From Pseudoduganella violaceinigra DSM 15887 (lineage in GTDB: Bacteria > Pseudomonadota > Gammaproteobacteria > Burkholderiales > Burkholderiaceae_D), in NCBI RefSeq assembly GCF_000425385.1, contig NZ_AUDI01000016.1, positions 186,001 to 250,000 on the forward strand: a stretch of 64,000 nucleotides of DNA, in the 5' to 3' direction. The position numbers and the translations under genes were made by a program. Under the pieces are notes generated by a model. The model was not told the DNA's origin. It made no database searches and saw only the letters and a program-made list of their open reading frames with translations. Positions 48,943 to 58,043 of this stretch are shown piece by piece; positions within the stretch are counted from its first letter, which is position 1, and every line of letters begins with the position of its first letter.

Positions 48943-49599
48943 TTATTCGACGCCGTACTTGCTGCGGTAAGCGGCTACCGCATCCTTGTGCTGTGCAAGC
49001 GACGGGTCGGCGGACAGGTAGGTAAACAGGTCGGACAGGTTGCCGATCGAGATCACCGGGATGCCGTAGTTCTTGCTGACTTCCTGCACCGCCGACAGTT
49101 CGGACATCTGCCCATCCTTGCCGCCGCGCTCCATGCGGTCCAGCGCGATCAGCACCGCGCATGGCTCAGCGCCGGCCTTGCGGATCATTTCCACGGATTC
49201 GCGCACCGAGGTGCCGGCCGAGATCACATCGTCAATAATGACAACTTTGCCAGATAGTTTGGCTCCCACCAGGGTGCCGCCTTCGCCATGGTCCTTGGCT
49301 TCCTTGCGGTTGTAGGCGAAGGAGGTGTTGCGGCCTTTGCCGGCCAGCGCCATCGAGGTCGCCGAGGCCAGGGTGATGCCCTTGTAGGCAGGGCCGAACA
49401 GCATATCGAATTCGACGCCGGAGTCCAGCAAGGTCTGGGCGTAGAAGTCGGCCAGCTTAGCCAGGGTCGCGCCGTCATGGAACAACCCGGCGTTGAAGAA
49501 ATAGGGCGATTGCCGCCCTGCTTTGGTCGTAAACTCGCCGAATTTCAGCACTCCCGCCTGTACGGAAAACGCGATAAACTCTTGCCTCAAATTGCTCAT
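48943..49599 (-). CDS. pyrE: Orotate phosphoribosyltransferase
   Basis: 218 residues. Makes orotidine 5'-phosphate from orotate and PRPP. The PRPP-binding motif VVIIDDVISAGTS (about 120-132) and the FGPAYKGI and AYNRKEAKDHGEGG loops are present. Start at 49599 (MSNLRQEFI) matches the family; an upstream TTG would add 7 residues. Divergent from the exonuclease gene over 48 bases. Confidence 0.96.
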   Translation of the reverse strand: MSNLRQEFIAFSVQAGVLKFGEFTTKAGRQSPYFFNAGLFHDGATLAKLADFYAQTLLDSGVEFDMLFGPAYKGITLASATSMALAGKGRNTSFAYNRKEAKDHGEGGTLVGAKLSGKVVIIDDVISAGTSVRESVEMIRKAGAEPCAVLIALDRMERGGKDGQMSELSAVQEVSKNYGIPVISIGNLSDLFTYLSADPSLAQHKDAVAAYRSKYGVE

Positions 49600-49647
49600 A
49601 GTGCACCCATCTTTGTTCAAAGTGCCGATATTTTAACCGGAACCTCC

Positions 49648-50418
49648 ATGCCAAAAATCATTTCCGCAAACCTGAACGGTATCCGCTCCGCCGCCAAGAA
49701 GGGCTTTTTCAACTGGATGGGCACGATCGACGCCGACATCATCTGCGTGCAGGAATTGAAGGCGCAGGCGCCCGATATGACCGAGGAATTCCTCAACCCG
49801 CACGGCTACCATGGCCATTTCCACTACGCGGAAAAGAAGGGCTATTCCGGCACTGGCATTTACAGCAAGACCGCGCCTGACCGCGTCGAGATCGGCTTCG
49901 GCAGCGAAGAATTCGACGCCGAAGGCCGCTACGTGCGCGCCGACTTTGGCAACCTGACCGTGATTTCCGTGTACTGCCCTTCCGGCTCCTCGTCCGAAGA
50001 GCGCCAGCTGGCCAAGTTCCGCTTCATGGAGCTGTTCCTGCCGCACCTGCAGCAGCTGCGCGCCGAAGGCCGCGAGTTCGTGATCTGCGGCGACTGGAAC
50101 ATCGCCCACAAGGAAATCGACCTGAAAAACTGGAAGGGCAACCTGAAGAACTCCGGCTTCCTGCCGGAAGAACGGGCCTGGATGACCAAGCTGTTCGACG
50201 AAGTGGGCTACGTCGACGTGCACCGCGGCCTCGACCCGCGTCCAGAGCAGTACACCTGGTGGTCCAACCGCGGCCAGGCTTACGCGAAAAACGTGGGCTG
50301 GCGCATCGACTACCACGTCGCCACCCCGGGCATCGCCTCCAAGGCCCATGCCGTGTCGGTCTACAAGGACGTGAAGTTCTCCGACCACGCACCTTTGATC
50401 ATCGAGTACCACGGCTGA
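49648..50418 (+). CDS. xth: Exodeoxyribonuclease III / AP endonuclease
   Basis: 256 residues. Repairs abasic sites and trims 3' ends. EEP-fold motifs: SANLNGIRSA, the catalytic Glu in CVQELKAQ, GDWNIAHKEIDL, and the terminal FSDHAPLI with the catalytic Asp-His pair. ATG at 49648 lies near the start of the conserved fold; longer in-frame reading overlaps pyrE and is rejected. Confidence 0.96.
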   Translation: MPKIISANLNGIRSAAKKGFFNWMGTIDADIICVQELKAQAPDMTEEFLNPHGYHGHFHYAEKKGYSGTGIYSKTAPDRVEIGFGSEEFDAEGRYVRADFGNLTVISVYCPSGSSSEERQLAKFRFMELFLPHLQQLRAEGREFVICGDWNIAHKEIDLKNWKGNLKNSGFLPEERAWMTKLFDEVGYVDVHRGLDPRPEQYTWWSNRGQAYAKNVGWRIDYHVATPGIASKAHAVSVYKDVKFSDHAPLIIEYHG

Positions 50419-50422
50419 TCGC

Positions 50423-51136
50423 ATGCAAAAGATCGCGACCCGGCACGACGGCATCGATTGGCCGCAACAATGCGCCGTGTGTAACGGCAAGGCCAATCGC
50501 CGGCTTGCCGTGGACATGTCGGCAGTGAGCGGTATTGCCGTTGGCGCTCCCCACGCAAAAATTCAAAGCACGGTCACGCGGATATGGCATCCCATCTGCC
50601 AACGGCATTACTGGCGCACGTGGATCGCAAGCGGACTTTCGCAACGCAGCCTGGTGACATTAGGCCTTGGCATCATCGCAGTATGTGCGCTGCTGTCGGC
50701 GGCGGGGCAGGTTGCGGACCTCCCCTTTGACGCTGGTCTTGTTGCTGCGTTGGAAAACCTGGGCTGGGGCACAGCACTCTGCATGGGCTACGGCGTCTTG
50801 TTCTGGCTCGGCCTTTTCTGGGCCAAACGAAACACACCGGTCAAGATTATCGGAGCCAGCCTGGAAGGCGTGCTTTTCCTGTTTTCCAATAACGAGTACG
50901 CGCAGCGCTTCTCTGAGTTGAACCGGCGCCAGATTGGCGCCAGCCTTGCCTGGCTAAAGGATGAGAAGAATCGGGTCGCAGAACAGGGCGATCTTGCGTG
51001 CCAATCGGGTCTGCCAAAATCCGTCAATCCATATCGCGCCCCTAACACCGCGCAGCCTCATTTTGAGCTTGCGGCCTATTGGGACCGTGGTTTCGCCGTG
51101 GCGGAACAGCGGCTAAAAACTGCAGGAAAATCTTAA
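50423..51136 (+). CDS. Hypothetical membrane protein
   Basis: 237 residues. A C-A-V-C motif near residue 18 suggests a small metal site at the N-terminus. Two membrane segments (about 76-96 and 113-135) are followed by a soluble region of about 100 residues. No family recognised. Starts 4 bases after the exonuclease stop. Slightly lower GC than neighbours. Confidence 0.72.
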   Translation: MQKIATRHDGIDWPQQCAVCNGKANRRLAVDMSAVSGIAVGAPHAKIQSTVTRIWHPICQRHYWRTWIASGLSQRSLVTLGLGIIAVCALLSAAGQVADLPFDAGLVAALENLGWGTALCMGYGVLFWLGLFWAKRNTPVKIIGASLEGVLFLFSNNEYAQRFSELNRRQIGASLAWLKDEKNRVAEQGDLACQSGLPKSVNPYRAPNTAQPHFELAAYWDRGFAVAEQRLKTAGKS

Positions 51137-51257
51137 CTTTCGCGTTCGTTGGCGGTTTGCGAGCAGCCCCGCAAGCGCGCCTCCCTACTTCCCGCGCGAG
51201 CCGGGGCATCGGATGGGCGCCTATAATAAGGGGATAAAAATCGCCCGGGAACCGAAA

Positions 51258-51659
51258 ATGAAATCTGTACTTGTCCTTTTCCTGCTGACCATCAAGAGCA
51301 GCTTTATCAGCGACGAAGAGTCCGAAGCCACCGAAGAGCAGTTCGACACGATCCAGTTCGTGCAGACCGACAAAGGCACGTGGCGCTTCAAGACTTTCGC
51401 CGAGGATGAGGATGTGCACCTGTGGAGCATCGAAGCCGAAGGCGACCTGGTCGAACTGGCGATTGAAACCACCAACCGCCATTACGGCGACGTGATCGAC
51501 GAAGCCTTCATCATCGAGAGCGAAGACGGCGTGGAAGGCTTGCGCCGCGAATTGAAAAAGCAGGGTTTGAGCGACAATCTGCAGATCTCCCCGAAAGGTC
51601 CGCTGTTCTGGGCCCCGCCAGGCTCCAGCTACAGCCCTAAGTCCGCACCTTCGCACTGA
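51258..51659 (+). CDS. Hypothetical protein
   Basis: 133 residues from ATG 51258; an alternative ATG at 51213 would add 15 residues. A TATAAT at 51222-51227 favours the shorter form. Short hydrophobic N-terminus (KSVLVLFLLTIKSSFI), then an acidic soluble region. Not recognised. Its 3' end overlaps the convergent oxygenase gene by 23 bases. Confidence 0.6.
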   Translation: MKSVLVLFLLTIKSSFISDEESEATEEQFDTIQFVQTDKGTWRFKTFAEDEDVHLWSIEAEGDLVELAIETTNRHYGDVIDEAFIIESEDGVEGLRRELKKQGLSDNLQISPKGPLFWAPPGSSYSPKSAPSH

Positions 51660-52773
51660 GCGCCAGCGCGCGCTCGGCATCGGTGGCATGGTCGCGGTCC
51701 CAGGCCGCCAGCCTGGGCGCCATCAAGCGATGCCAAAGCGGCGGCACCAGCGCCAGCATCATCGTGCCGAGGTAGCCGCTGGCCATCATTGGCGCATCCG
51801 GGAAGGGATTCAGGTCCTGGTAGTGCACGTTCGCGTTCGCATGGTGGTGCGAGTGGCGCGTCAGGTTGAACATGGCCCAGGAGCTGATGCGGCGGTTGGT
51901 ATTCCATGAATGGCGCGGCTGCACCGGCGTCCCCGGGTCGCGTACCAGGCCGTAATGCTCCATGTAGTTGACGATCTCCAGCATCGCCTTCCCAGTCAGC
52001 GCGCACAGGATGAAGTACAGCGCCGCGCGGCCGCCGCCCATGGCCCATGCGGCGCCCACCAGGACAACGCTCATCAAATGTCCCCGCAAATAGGCATTGC
52101 GCCAGCCAAAGCGCGCGTACCCGCGCCGCGCCAGGCGGCGCGTTTCAATCTCCCATGCACTGATATTGCCCTTGATCGTGGATACCACGATGTGCCAATA
52201 CACATTGCGGCCGCGCGGCGCCGTCGCCGGATCAAGCGTGGTCGAGACATAGCGGTGGTGGCCATACACGTGCTCGATCGAGAAGGCCGTGTCGACGCTG
52301 AAGGCCAGCAGCCAGCGCCCAATCAGCATCGATAGCGGATCCCGCGTGCGATGGGTCAGCTCGTGGCCAGGAATCGTGCCCACCATGCCGATCATCAAGC
52401 CGGTCTGCACCACGGCGGCGCAATGCTGCCATGCGGGCGTGGCGGCGCGCGCCGCCAGCACGTCGTAGCCGCTGGCGTGCGTGATCCAGGCGCCGAATCC
52501 GAGCGGGTCGCCGCGGCACGCCGTCCAGGTGGAAATAAAGACAATCAGCGCCAGCAGGGGCAAGGCCAGCCACAGCTGGGCCGTCAGCAGCCACCCGGCC
52601 TGCAGCCGCGGCACCGACGTATCGTCGCCGCACAGGATATCGCCCAGCACATACAAGCCCAAGATGGCCAGCAGGCCGGTGCCGATCCAGCTGCCGCCGG
52701 CAAGCAGGTTCACGGCGGCGAACAATCCGATCAGATGGAACAGGAAGTACTTGAGATAGTGGAGGAAGTTCAC
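51637..52773 (-). CDS. AlkB/XylM-like diiron membrane monooxygenase
   Basis: 378 residues, about six membrane segments. The eight-histidine diiron signature of alkane hydroxylase and xylene monooxygenase is visible: H137-E-L-T-H141, E167-H-V-Y-G-H-H173, N-Y-M-E-H-Y-G at 269-275, and R306-H-S-H-H-H311, where most relatives have RHSDHH. It should hydroxylate a hydrophobic substrate using electrons from the reductase encoded upstream. GTG start at 52773 overlaps the reductase stop (GTGA) and has GGAG upstream. Alkane, aromatic methyl or terpenoid substrates are all possible. Confidence 0.88.
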   Translation of the reverse strand: MNFLHYLKYFLFHLIGLFAAVNLLAGGSWIGTGLLAILGLYVLGDILCGDDTSVPRLQAGWLLTAQLWLALPLLALIVFISTWTACRGDPLGFGAWITHASGYDVLAARAATPAWQHCAAVVQTGLMIGMVGTIPGHELTHRTRDPLSMLIGRWLLAFSVDTAFSIEHVYGHHRYVSTTLDPATAPRGRNVYWHIVVSTIKGNISAWEIETRRLARRGYARFGWRNAYLRGHLMSVVLVGAAWAMGGGRAALYFILCALTGKAMLEIVNYMEHYGLVRDPGTPVQPRHSWNTNRRISSWAMFNLTRHSHHHANANVHYQDLNPFPDAPMMASGYLGTMMLALVPPLWHRLMAPRLAAWDRDHATDAERALALSAKVRT

Positions 52774-53759
52774 TGGGCCAGCTCCTGTCGGGTGTGAAAA
52801 CGGTCGGCATGAATACGGCTGGCGTCCAGGCCAAGTGCTTGCAGCCGCACGCTGATGCTGTCCACCATGCCGGGCGAACCACACAGGTAGGCGCGCGTAT
52901 CGGCCGCCAGCGCCGCCCCGGCCGCGTGGACCAGCGCGTCGCGCCCGGCGCCGACAACGGGCTGGTAACGGAAAGGCGCCTGCCAGGCGGCGGCGAGCCC
53001 GCCGATCTCCTGCTGCGCATACAGGTCGCGCTGCTCGCGTACGCCGAACAGCAAGGTGACCGGCGGCATGGCGCGCTCCTCCAGCGCCTGGTGCAGCATG
53101 GCGAGGATGGGCGCCAGGCCGCTGCCCCCCGCCGCCATCAGCACTGGATCGCGGCCTGGACGCAGCCAGAAGTCGCCTGCGGGGCCGCGCAGCGCCACCC
53201 GCTTGCCCAGAAGCGGCGCGTCGTTGGCCAGCACCGAAAATTCGCCGCCCCGCACCCGGCGAATATGAAACAGCACTTTGCTGTCCGGCCGTACCGGCGT
53301 CGCGAAGGAATAGCTGCGGCGCACGCCGGGCAGCGCATCGATCGACAATTCGGCAAACTGGCCGGCCTTGTAATGGAGGGTGTCGTCCAACTGGACGCAC
53401 AGTTCCGCGATGTCGTGCGTCAGCTGGCGCTGGCCGACGATACGTCCCTGCACTTCGCGCGGCGCCGCGGGGCGCGACAGGTCGACCTCGATCGACACGT
53501 CGGACAACGGCACGCTCTGGCAGGCAAGGATGCTGCCCGGCTCTCCGCCCAGTACATAGGCGGCGTCGGTCAGCTCCTGCACGTCCCCCGCCAGCAGCCG
53601 GCATTTGCAGCTCGTGCAACTGCCCGTACGGCAGCTATGCGGAAAAGCCAGGCCGGCGCGCAAGGCTGCCTGCAGCAAGGTTTCTTTCGGCTCGACGCCG
53701 ATGGCGCAGCCATTGATGTACGCCGTCACGGGGCGCTTCGTTCGCATGAAAGTCAACAT
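52770..53759 (-). CDS. Ferredoxin-NAD(P)H reductase, XylA-like
   Basis: 329 residues. N-terminal plant-type 2Fe-2S ferredoxin with C43-x4-C48-x2-C51-x28-C80. A FAD domain follows with R-R-S-Y-S-F and an NAD domain with AAGGSGLAPILAML and YLCGSPGMVD. Same architecture as the electron-transfer component of xylene monooxygenase. Coupled to the oxygenase gene by a 4-base overlap. Confidence 0.92.
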   Translation of the reverse strand: MLTFMRTKRPVTAYINGCAIGVEPKETLLQAALRAGLAFPHSCRTGSCTSCKCRLLAGDVQELTDAAYVLGGEPGSILACQSVPLSDVSIEVDLSRPAAPREVQGRIVGQRQLTHDIAELCVQLDDTLHYKAGQFAELSIDALPGVRRSYSFATPVRPDSKVLFHIRRVRGGEFSVLANDAPLLGKRVALRGPAGDFWLRPGRDPVLMAAGGSGLAPILAMLHQALEERAMPPVTLLFGVREQRDLYAQQEIGGLAAAWQAPFRYQPVVGAGRDALVHAAGAALAADTRAYLCGSPGMVDSISVRLQALGLDASRIHADRFHTRQELAQ

Positions 53760-53802
53760 GAAACCAGTCTAGGCAGGCCGGCCTCGCAGCGGCAGGGCCG
53801 TA

Positions 53803-53831
53803 ATTGACAAGCATGGGTCATTTATTGACAA
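53803..53831. promoter_or_regulatory. ATTGACAA direct repeat, 21-bp phase
   Basis: Two exact ATTGACAA copies at 53803-53810 and 53824-53831, 21 bases apart (two helical turns), in the 79-base gap between the reductase and the AraC-type regulator. This geometry is typical of operators bound by AraC/XylS proteins. The TTGACA core could also act as a -35 hexamer. Confidence 0.55.
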
Positions 53832-53838
53832 TTGGCGC

Positions 53839-54870
53839 ATGACCACGTCCGCACCGCTCTTCCCCGTCTATTACCTGCGCCAGATTGCCGACCAGCTGAC
53901 AAGCGGCGGCGCCGATGCCGGCGCCTGGCTGGCGCGCCACGGCTTGCAGCCGGACCAGCTCAGCGACACGAGCGTCACCCTGCCCTTTCCCGCCTATCAC
54001 GCCCTGCTGACCGACGCGGTGGCGACCTCCGGCGAACCGGCCCTGGGATTGCTGGTCGGCGCGCGCCTGCCAATCAATACGCATGGCGTGCTGGGGCTGG
54101 CGGCGATGAGCAGTTCCACGCTGCGCCAGAGCGTCGAAATGCTGGACCGTTTTGTCAGCCTGCGCACGCCGCTGGTTGCCATCAGCCACGCCACAGCAGA
54201 AGACGGCGGGGCATTGAGGCTCCGCATTGACCCCGCCCTGCCTCTTGGCGATATCCACCAGCTTGTGATGGAAGCGGTGACGCTGACGGTGAAAAACCTG
54301 CTCGATTTCATCGCGGGTGCCCGGCATATCGCTGCGGTGGGATTCGGCTTTCCGGAACCGCCCTACGCCGCGCTGGCGCAGGACCTGTTCCAGTGCGAAG
54401 TGCTTTACGGCCAGCAGTGGACCGGCTTCGACCTGCCGCCTGCAGTGCTGGACCAGCCGCTCAAACTGGCCGATCCGACCACGTTCAGCGAAGCGGCCGC
54501 GATGTGCCAGCGCGAGTTCGACCGCCTGCGCCAGCCTGCCTCGATGGTCGCCCGCATCCGGCGCGCCATGCTCGCCTCGCCGGGCCAGTTCCCCTCGCTG
54601 CAGGTCACCGCGCGGCTATTCAACTGTACGCCGCGAACCCTGCACCGCCGGCTGCTGGCGGAAGGGACATCGTTTCAGCAACTGCTGGACCAGGTCAGGC
54701 ACCGCCTCGCCTGCGAGCACCTGAAGGCCGGCAAACTGAGCGTGCAGGAAATCGCCTATGCGCTTGGCTATACCGAGATCGCCAATTTCCGCCGCGCCTT
54801 CAAGCGCTGGGAAGGCGTTCCACCGTCTGCTTTTGGCGACAGTGCGCGCGCTGTGCGCGAGGTTATATAA
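53839..54870 (+). CDS. AraC-family transcriptional regulator
   Basis: 343 residues. N-terminal ligand-binding region of the Arabinose_bd (OruR/ArgR-like) type, about 20-210, then two helix-turn-helix motifs (SLQVTARLFNCTPRTLHRRL and LSVQEIAYALGYTEIANFRR). Encoded divergently from the oxygenase-reductase pair, which it probably activates. No Shine-Dalgarno is obvious at the ATG. Confidence 0.92.
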   Translation: MTTSAPLFPVYYLRQIADQLTSGGADAGAWLARHGLQPDQLSDTSVTLPFPAYHALLTDAVATSGEPALGLLVGARLPINTHGVLGLAAMSSSTLRQSVEMLDRFVSLRTPLVAISHATAEDGGALRLRIDPALPLGDIHQLVMEAVTLTVKNLLDFIAGARHIAAVGFGFPEPPYAALAQDLFQCEVLYGQQWTGFDLPPAVLDQPLKLADPTTFSEAAAMCQREFDRLRQPASMVARIRRAMLASPGQFPSLQVTARLFNCTPRTLHRRLLAEGTSFQQLLDQVRHRLACEHLKAGKLSVQEIAYALGYTEIANFRRAFKRWEGVPPSAFGDSARAVREVI

Positions 54871-54901
54871 AATACCAAGTTTTAACATTGCAGAACTGTC
54901 C

Positions 54902-55603
54902 ATGAGCCAAGCCCCGAACCAGCCCCCTGAAGAAAACAGCAGCATCGACAAAATCGCCCTTGGCAAGCAGCTGGCGGGAGACGTCGCACGCGGCGCCGGC
55001 GCCGGCATCCTGCGCACCGTGCTGGCCGTGCTGGCGGCCATCGTCGTCAACGCTCTCGGCGTGGCGCTGTTGTTCAGAAGTGAACTGGGCGGCGGACATG
55101 GTTCGGCCATGATCTACGCCGCCTTTGTCGCCGCGCCCTTCATTATCGGCACCGGCCTGACCGGTATGTTGGCGTATAAGCTTGGCTTGCAGGGCATCCT
55201 GGCGCGCGTGGTGGAAAGCCAGTCTGGCCTGATCGCGAAACTGGGCACCGGCATCCTGGAAACCTTCCTGCGCAGTGTGAAGTACGAACCAGGCAGCCCG
55301 CTGGCTGAAAAATTCCTGGGTCAGTGGCGCAGCTTCCTGGACCTGCAATCGGGCCTGCCCAAGCCGCTGCCGTCCCTGCTCGCAAGCCTGACTTCGCGTA
55401 TCCCGCTGGCTGAAACCATCACCGAAGTCGCCACCACCGGCATGACGCTGCGTGAAGTGGCGCATGCTGCGATGACGCGTACGATTTCGGAAGCCGCCAA
55501 CGGCAGCCTGCGCCCTTCCAGCCAGTCCTTGCTGATCGCCCTCGCGATCCAGTTCGGCATGTGGTTCCCGCTTGGTTTGCTGGTGCGCCGCCTGTTCGGC
55601 TAA
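54902..55603 (+). CDS. Hypothetical membrane protein
   Basis: 233 residues. Three hydrophobic segments (about 33-57, 68-90, 208-232) with a helical middle. Not recognised. ATG 54902 was chosen because earlier in-frame codons belong to the AraC gene. Its stop overlaps the convergent pseudouridine synthase by 4 bases. Confidence 0.72.
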   Translation: MSQAPNQPPEENSSIDKIALGKQLAGDVARGAGAGILRTVLAVLAAIVVNALGVALLFRSELGGGHGSAMIYAAFVAAPFIIGTGLTGMLAYKLGLQGILARVVESQSGLIAKLGTGILETFLRSVKYEPGSPLAEKFLGQWRSFLDLQSGLPKPLPSLLASLTSRIPLAETITEVATTGMTLREVAHAAMTRTISEAANGSLRPSSQSLLIALAIQFGMWFPLGLLVRRLFG

Positions 55604-56517
55604 GGCTCCAGGCTGCGGCGGCTTTCGAAGTAGCGCCACTCGCCTGTCAGCGGGTCGGGGAAGCCGATGGCCTTGGCCAACAGCTTGAGCGGAGAGGATA
55701 CGTCGTCCTGCTTGCACGGCAGGGCGACCGGATAGAACACATCATTCACGATCGGGATGCCGAGCGCGGACAGATGCACGCGCAGCTGGTGCTGGCGGCC
55801 GGTATGCGGCCACAGGCGATACAGTATATGTTCGCCGCGCGGGCCGATCACATCGACCATGGTTTCCGAATTCGGTTCGCCCGGCTCTTCCTTCATGGTG
55901 AAGAACTTGTCGCCTTCCACCATGCGGCTGCGGTAGAGGAAGGGAAATGCCGTTGCCGGAGGTAGCGGGCCGGCCAGCGCCTCGTATTCCTTCTGCACCA
56001 GGCGTTTTTGGAACAGCGACTGGTAAGCACCCCGGCTGGAGGGATTACAGGAGAAAATCACCAGCCCCGCTGTTTCGCGGTCCAGACGATGGATCGGCAC
56101 CAGGTCTTCGATGCCGAGCTTGCGGCGCACGCGCACCAGCAGGGTCTCCTTGACGAAGCGGCCGGACGGAATGGTGGGCAGGAAGTGCGGCTTGTCGACC
56201 ACCACGATATGCTCATCCTGGTGCAGCACGTCTTCTTCAAATGGGATCGGCGTTTCGTGTTCCAGTTCCCGGTAATACCAGATGCGGGCGCCGCGCACAT
56301 AGCGCGACTCCGGCTGTACCGGCACGCCTTTGCCGTCCACCACATCGCCGCGCGCCATGCGGCCGCGCCACTGCGCTTCGCTCACGGCCGGATAGTTGGC
56401 GGACATGAAGGTGATCATGTCCGGCCAGTCGCCCTCCGGCAGCCACAGGTAGCTGGGCGTGACGCCGTCGCGCATTGGCAACGGCGGCGCGCTCGCGGCC
56501 TGCTTCGGGCGGGACAT
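55600..56517 (-). CDS. RluA-family pseudouridine synthase
   Basis: 305 residues. Catalytic motif H-R-L-D-R-E-T-A-G with the nucleophilic Asp, plus RPHTGRQHQLRVH-type segment (LWPHTGRQHQLRVHL). The substrate RNA cannot be named. Starts 1 base before the M48 protease stop, so co-transcribed with it. Confidence 0.93.
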   Translation of the reverse strand: MSRPKQAASAPPLPMRDGVTPSYLWLPEGDWPDMITFMSANYPAVSEAQWRGRMARGDVVDGKGVPVQPESRYVRGARIWYYRELEHETPIPFEEDVLHQDEHIVVVDKPHFLPTIPSGRFVKETLLVRVRRKLGIEDLVPIHRLDRETAGLVIFSCNPSSRGAYQSLFQKRLVQKEYEALAGPLPPATAFPFLYRSRMVEGDKFFTMKEEPGEPNSETMVDVIGPRGEHILYRLWPHTGRQHQLRVHLSALGIPIVNDVFYPVALPCKQDDVSSPLKLLAKAIGFPDPLTGEWRYFESRRSLEP

Positions 56518-56518
56518 G

Positions 56519-57409
56519 TCAGGACTTGGGCAGCGGGGTGGCCTGGTAGGGCGGCAGCTTGTTCACGTCCAGGCCGCGTACGCGGGCATACACCGGCAAC
56601 ACCAGGGGCATCTGGCGCTGCATGTCTTCAATGCGCGAGTTGCCGCTCGGGTGGGTGGACAGGAATTCCATCGGCTGCTGCGCATTGATGGCGCTCATCT
56701 TCTGCCACAGGGCGATGCCGGCGCGCGGATCAAAGCCGGCGCGGGCCGCCAGGTCGATCCCCACCAGGTCGGATTCGGTTTCATCGCCGCGCGAGAATTT
56801 CATGACCGTCAGCTGGCCGGCCATATTGGCGCCGGCATCGGTGAGGCGCGGGTCGATGCCGAGGTAGGACGACAGCACCGCGCCGCCCAGCTTGCTGGCG
56901 ATCGACACGGCGGTCGACTGCACGGCGCGCTTGCGCGCGTGTTCGCGCAGGGCGTGCGCGATTTCGTGGCCCATGACCATGGCCACTTCATCGTCGCTCA
57001 GGTTCAGTTTCGCCAGGATGCCGGTGTAGAAGGCGATGCGGCCGCCCGGCATGCAGAAGGCGTTGACCTGGTCGGAATTCAGCAGGTTGACTTCCCATTG
57101 CCAATTGGCGGCGGACGGATTCCAGCGCTGCGCGTAGGGCACGATGCGGGCCGCGATGGCGCGCAGGCGTTTGACCTGCGGATCGCTGTCCGGCACCAGG
57201 GCTTCCTTTTGTTTTGCTTCGCTCAGCAGTTGCGAGTACTGCAGCTTGGACTGCTGGTCCATTTCCTGCTCATCGGCGAAGACGCGCAAGCGCGACAGCT
57301 TGGTGACGGGGATGCCGTCAGCCTTGGGATTCATCGGCGCCGCCTGCTGGGCCGACGCGGTGCCGGCGGCGAGCGCCAGGGCGATTAAAGTGAGCTTGAA
57401 CTTCTTCAT
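56519..57409 (-). CDS. M48-family metalloprotease
   Basis: 296 residues. Signal peptide (about 1-20, ASA-Q). Zinc motif H148-E-I-A-H152 and a third-ligand Glu region (ETESDLVGIDLAARAGFD). Periplasmic protease of the LoiP/YcaL/BepA group without TPR repeats. Start 57409 opens the signal peptide. Confidence 0.93.
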   Translation of the reverse strand: MKKFKLTLIALALAAGTASAQQAAPMNPKADGIPVTKLSRLRVFADEQEMDQQSKLQYSQLLSEAKQKEALVPDSDPQVKRLRAIAARIVPYAQRWNPSAANWQWEVNLLNSDQVNAFCMPGGRIAFYTGILAKLNLSDDEVAMVMGHEIAHALREHARKRAVQSTAVSIASKLGGAVLSSYLGIDPRLTDAGANMAGQLTVMKFSRGDETESDLVGIDLAARAGFDPRAGIALWQKMSAINAQQPMEFLSTHPSGNSRIEDMQRQMPLVLPVYARVRGLDVNKLPPYQATPLPKS

Positions 57410-57431
57410 GGCTTTACGATACCACAATGGT

Positions 57432-58043
57432 TTAACTGGACTGTTTTTTCCGCAAGCGGAACACGGCAAGGTCGCCGCGCAGGTTGGGCAGCACGGTAAC
57501 AATTTTGCCCTCGGCCAGGGCCACGCATTCGATCACTTCCAGCCCCACCTCCTCCGCCAGCTCCTGGAAGTCATAGATGGTGGCGCAGCGCACGTTGGGC
57601 GTGTCGTGCCACTGGTAGGGCAACGATTTGGATACCGGCATGCGGCCCTTCAGCAGGGCGACGCGGTGCGGCCAATGGGCGAAATTGGGGAACGATACGA
57701 TGGCTTCGCGGCCCACGCGCACGATGTCGCGCAACAGGTCTTCCACATGCTTCATCATCTGCAGGGAAGACAGGCACAGCACCGTATCGAAGGAGTTGTC
57801 GCCGAAGATGCCCAGGCCGTTCTCGAAGTCCTGCTGGATCACGCGCACGCCGCGTTTGGTCGACGCCAGCACCTGCTCGTCCGCCAGCTCCAGGCCATAG
57901 CCGGTGCAGCGCTTGCCAGCCTGCAGGTAATCCATCATCACGCCGTCGCCGCAACCCACGTCCAGCACGTGGGCGCCTTCGCGCACCCAGTGCGCAATGA
58001 AAGCCAGGTCGGGACGGGCGCTGCTCAGGTCATCGAAAGTCAT
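57432..58043 (-). CDS. metW: Methionine biosynthesis protein MetW
   Basis: 203 residues. Class I SAM-methyltransferase fold with [10 protein letters not shown]. Usually paired with MetX and needed for its activity in some species. ATG at 58043 overlaps the metX stop (ATGA). Confidence 0.94.
   Translation of the reverse strand: MTFDDLSSARPDLAFIAHWVREGAHVLDVGCGDGVMMDYLQAGKRCTGYGLELADEQVLASTKRGVRVIQQDFENGLGIFGDNSFDTVLCLSSLQMMKHVEDLLRDIVRVGREAIVSFPNFAHWPHRVALLKGRMPVSKSLPYQWHDTPNVRCATIYDFQELAEEVGLEVIECVALAEGKIVTVLPNLRGDLAVFRLRKKQSS

Noticed and set aside
51213-51257. Earlier start for the unknown gene ending at 51659
   Set aside because: A TATAAT lies within this stretch, so transcription probably begins after it; kept only as an alternative.
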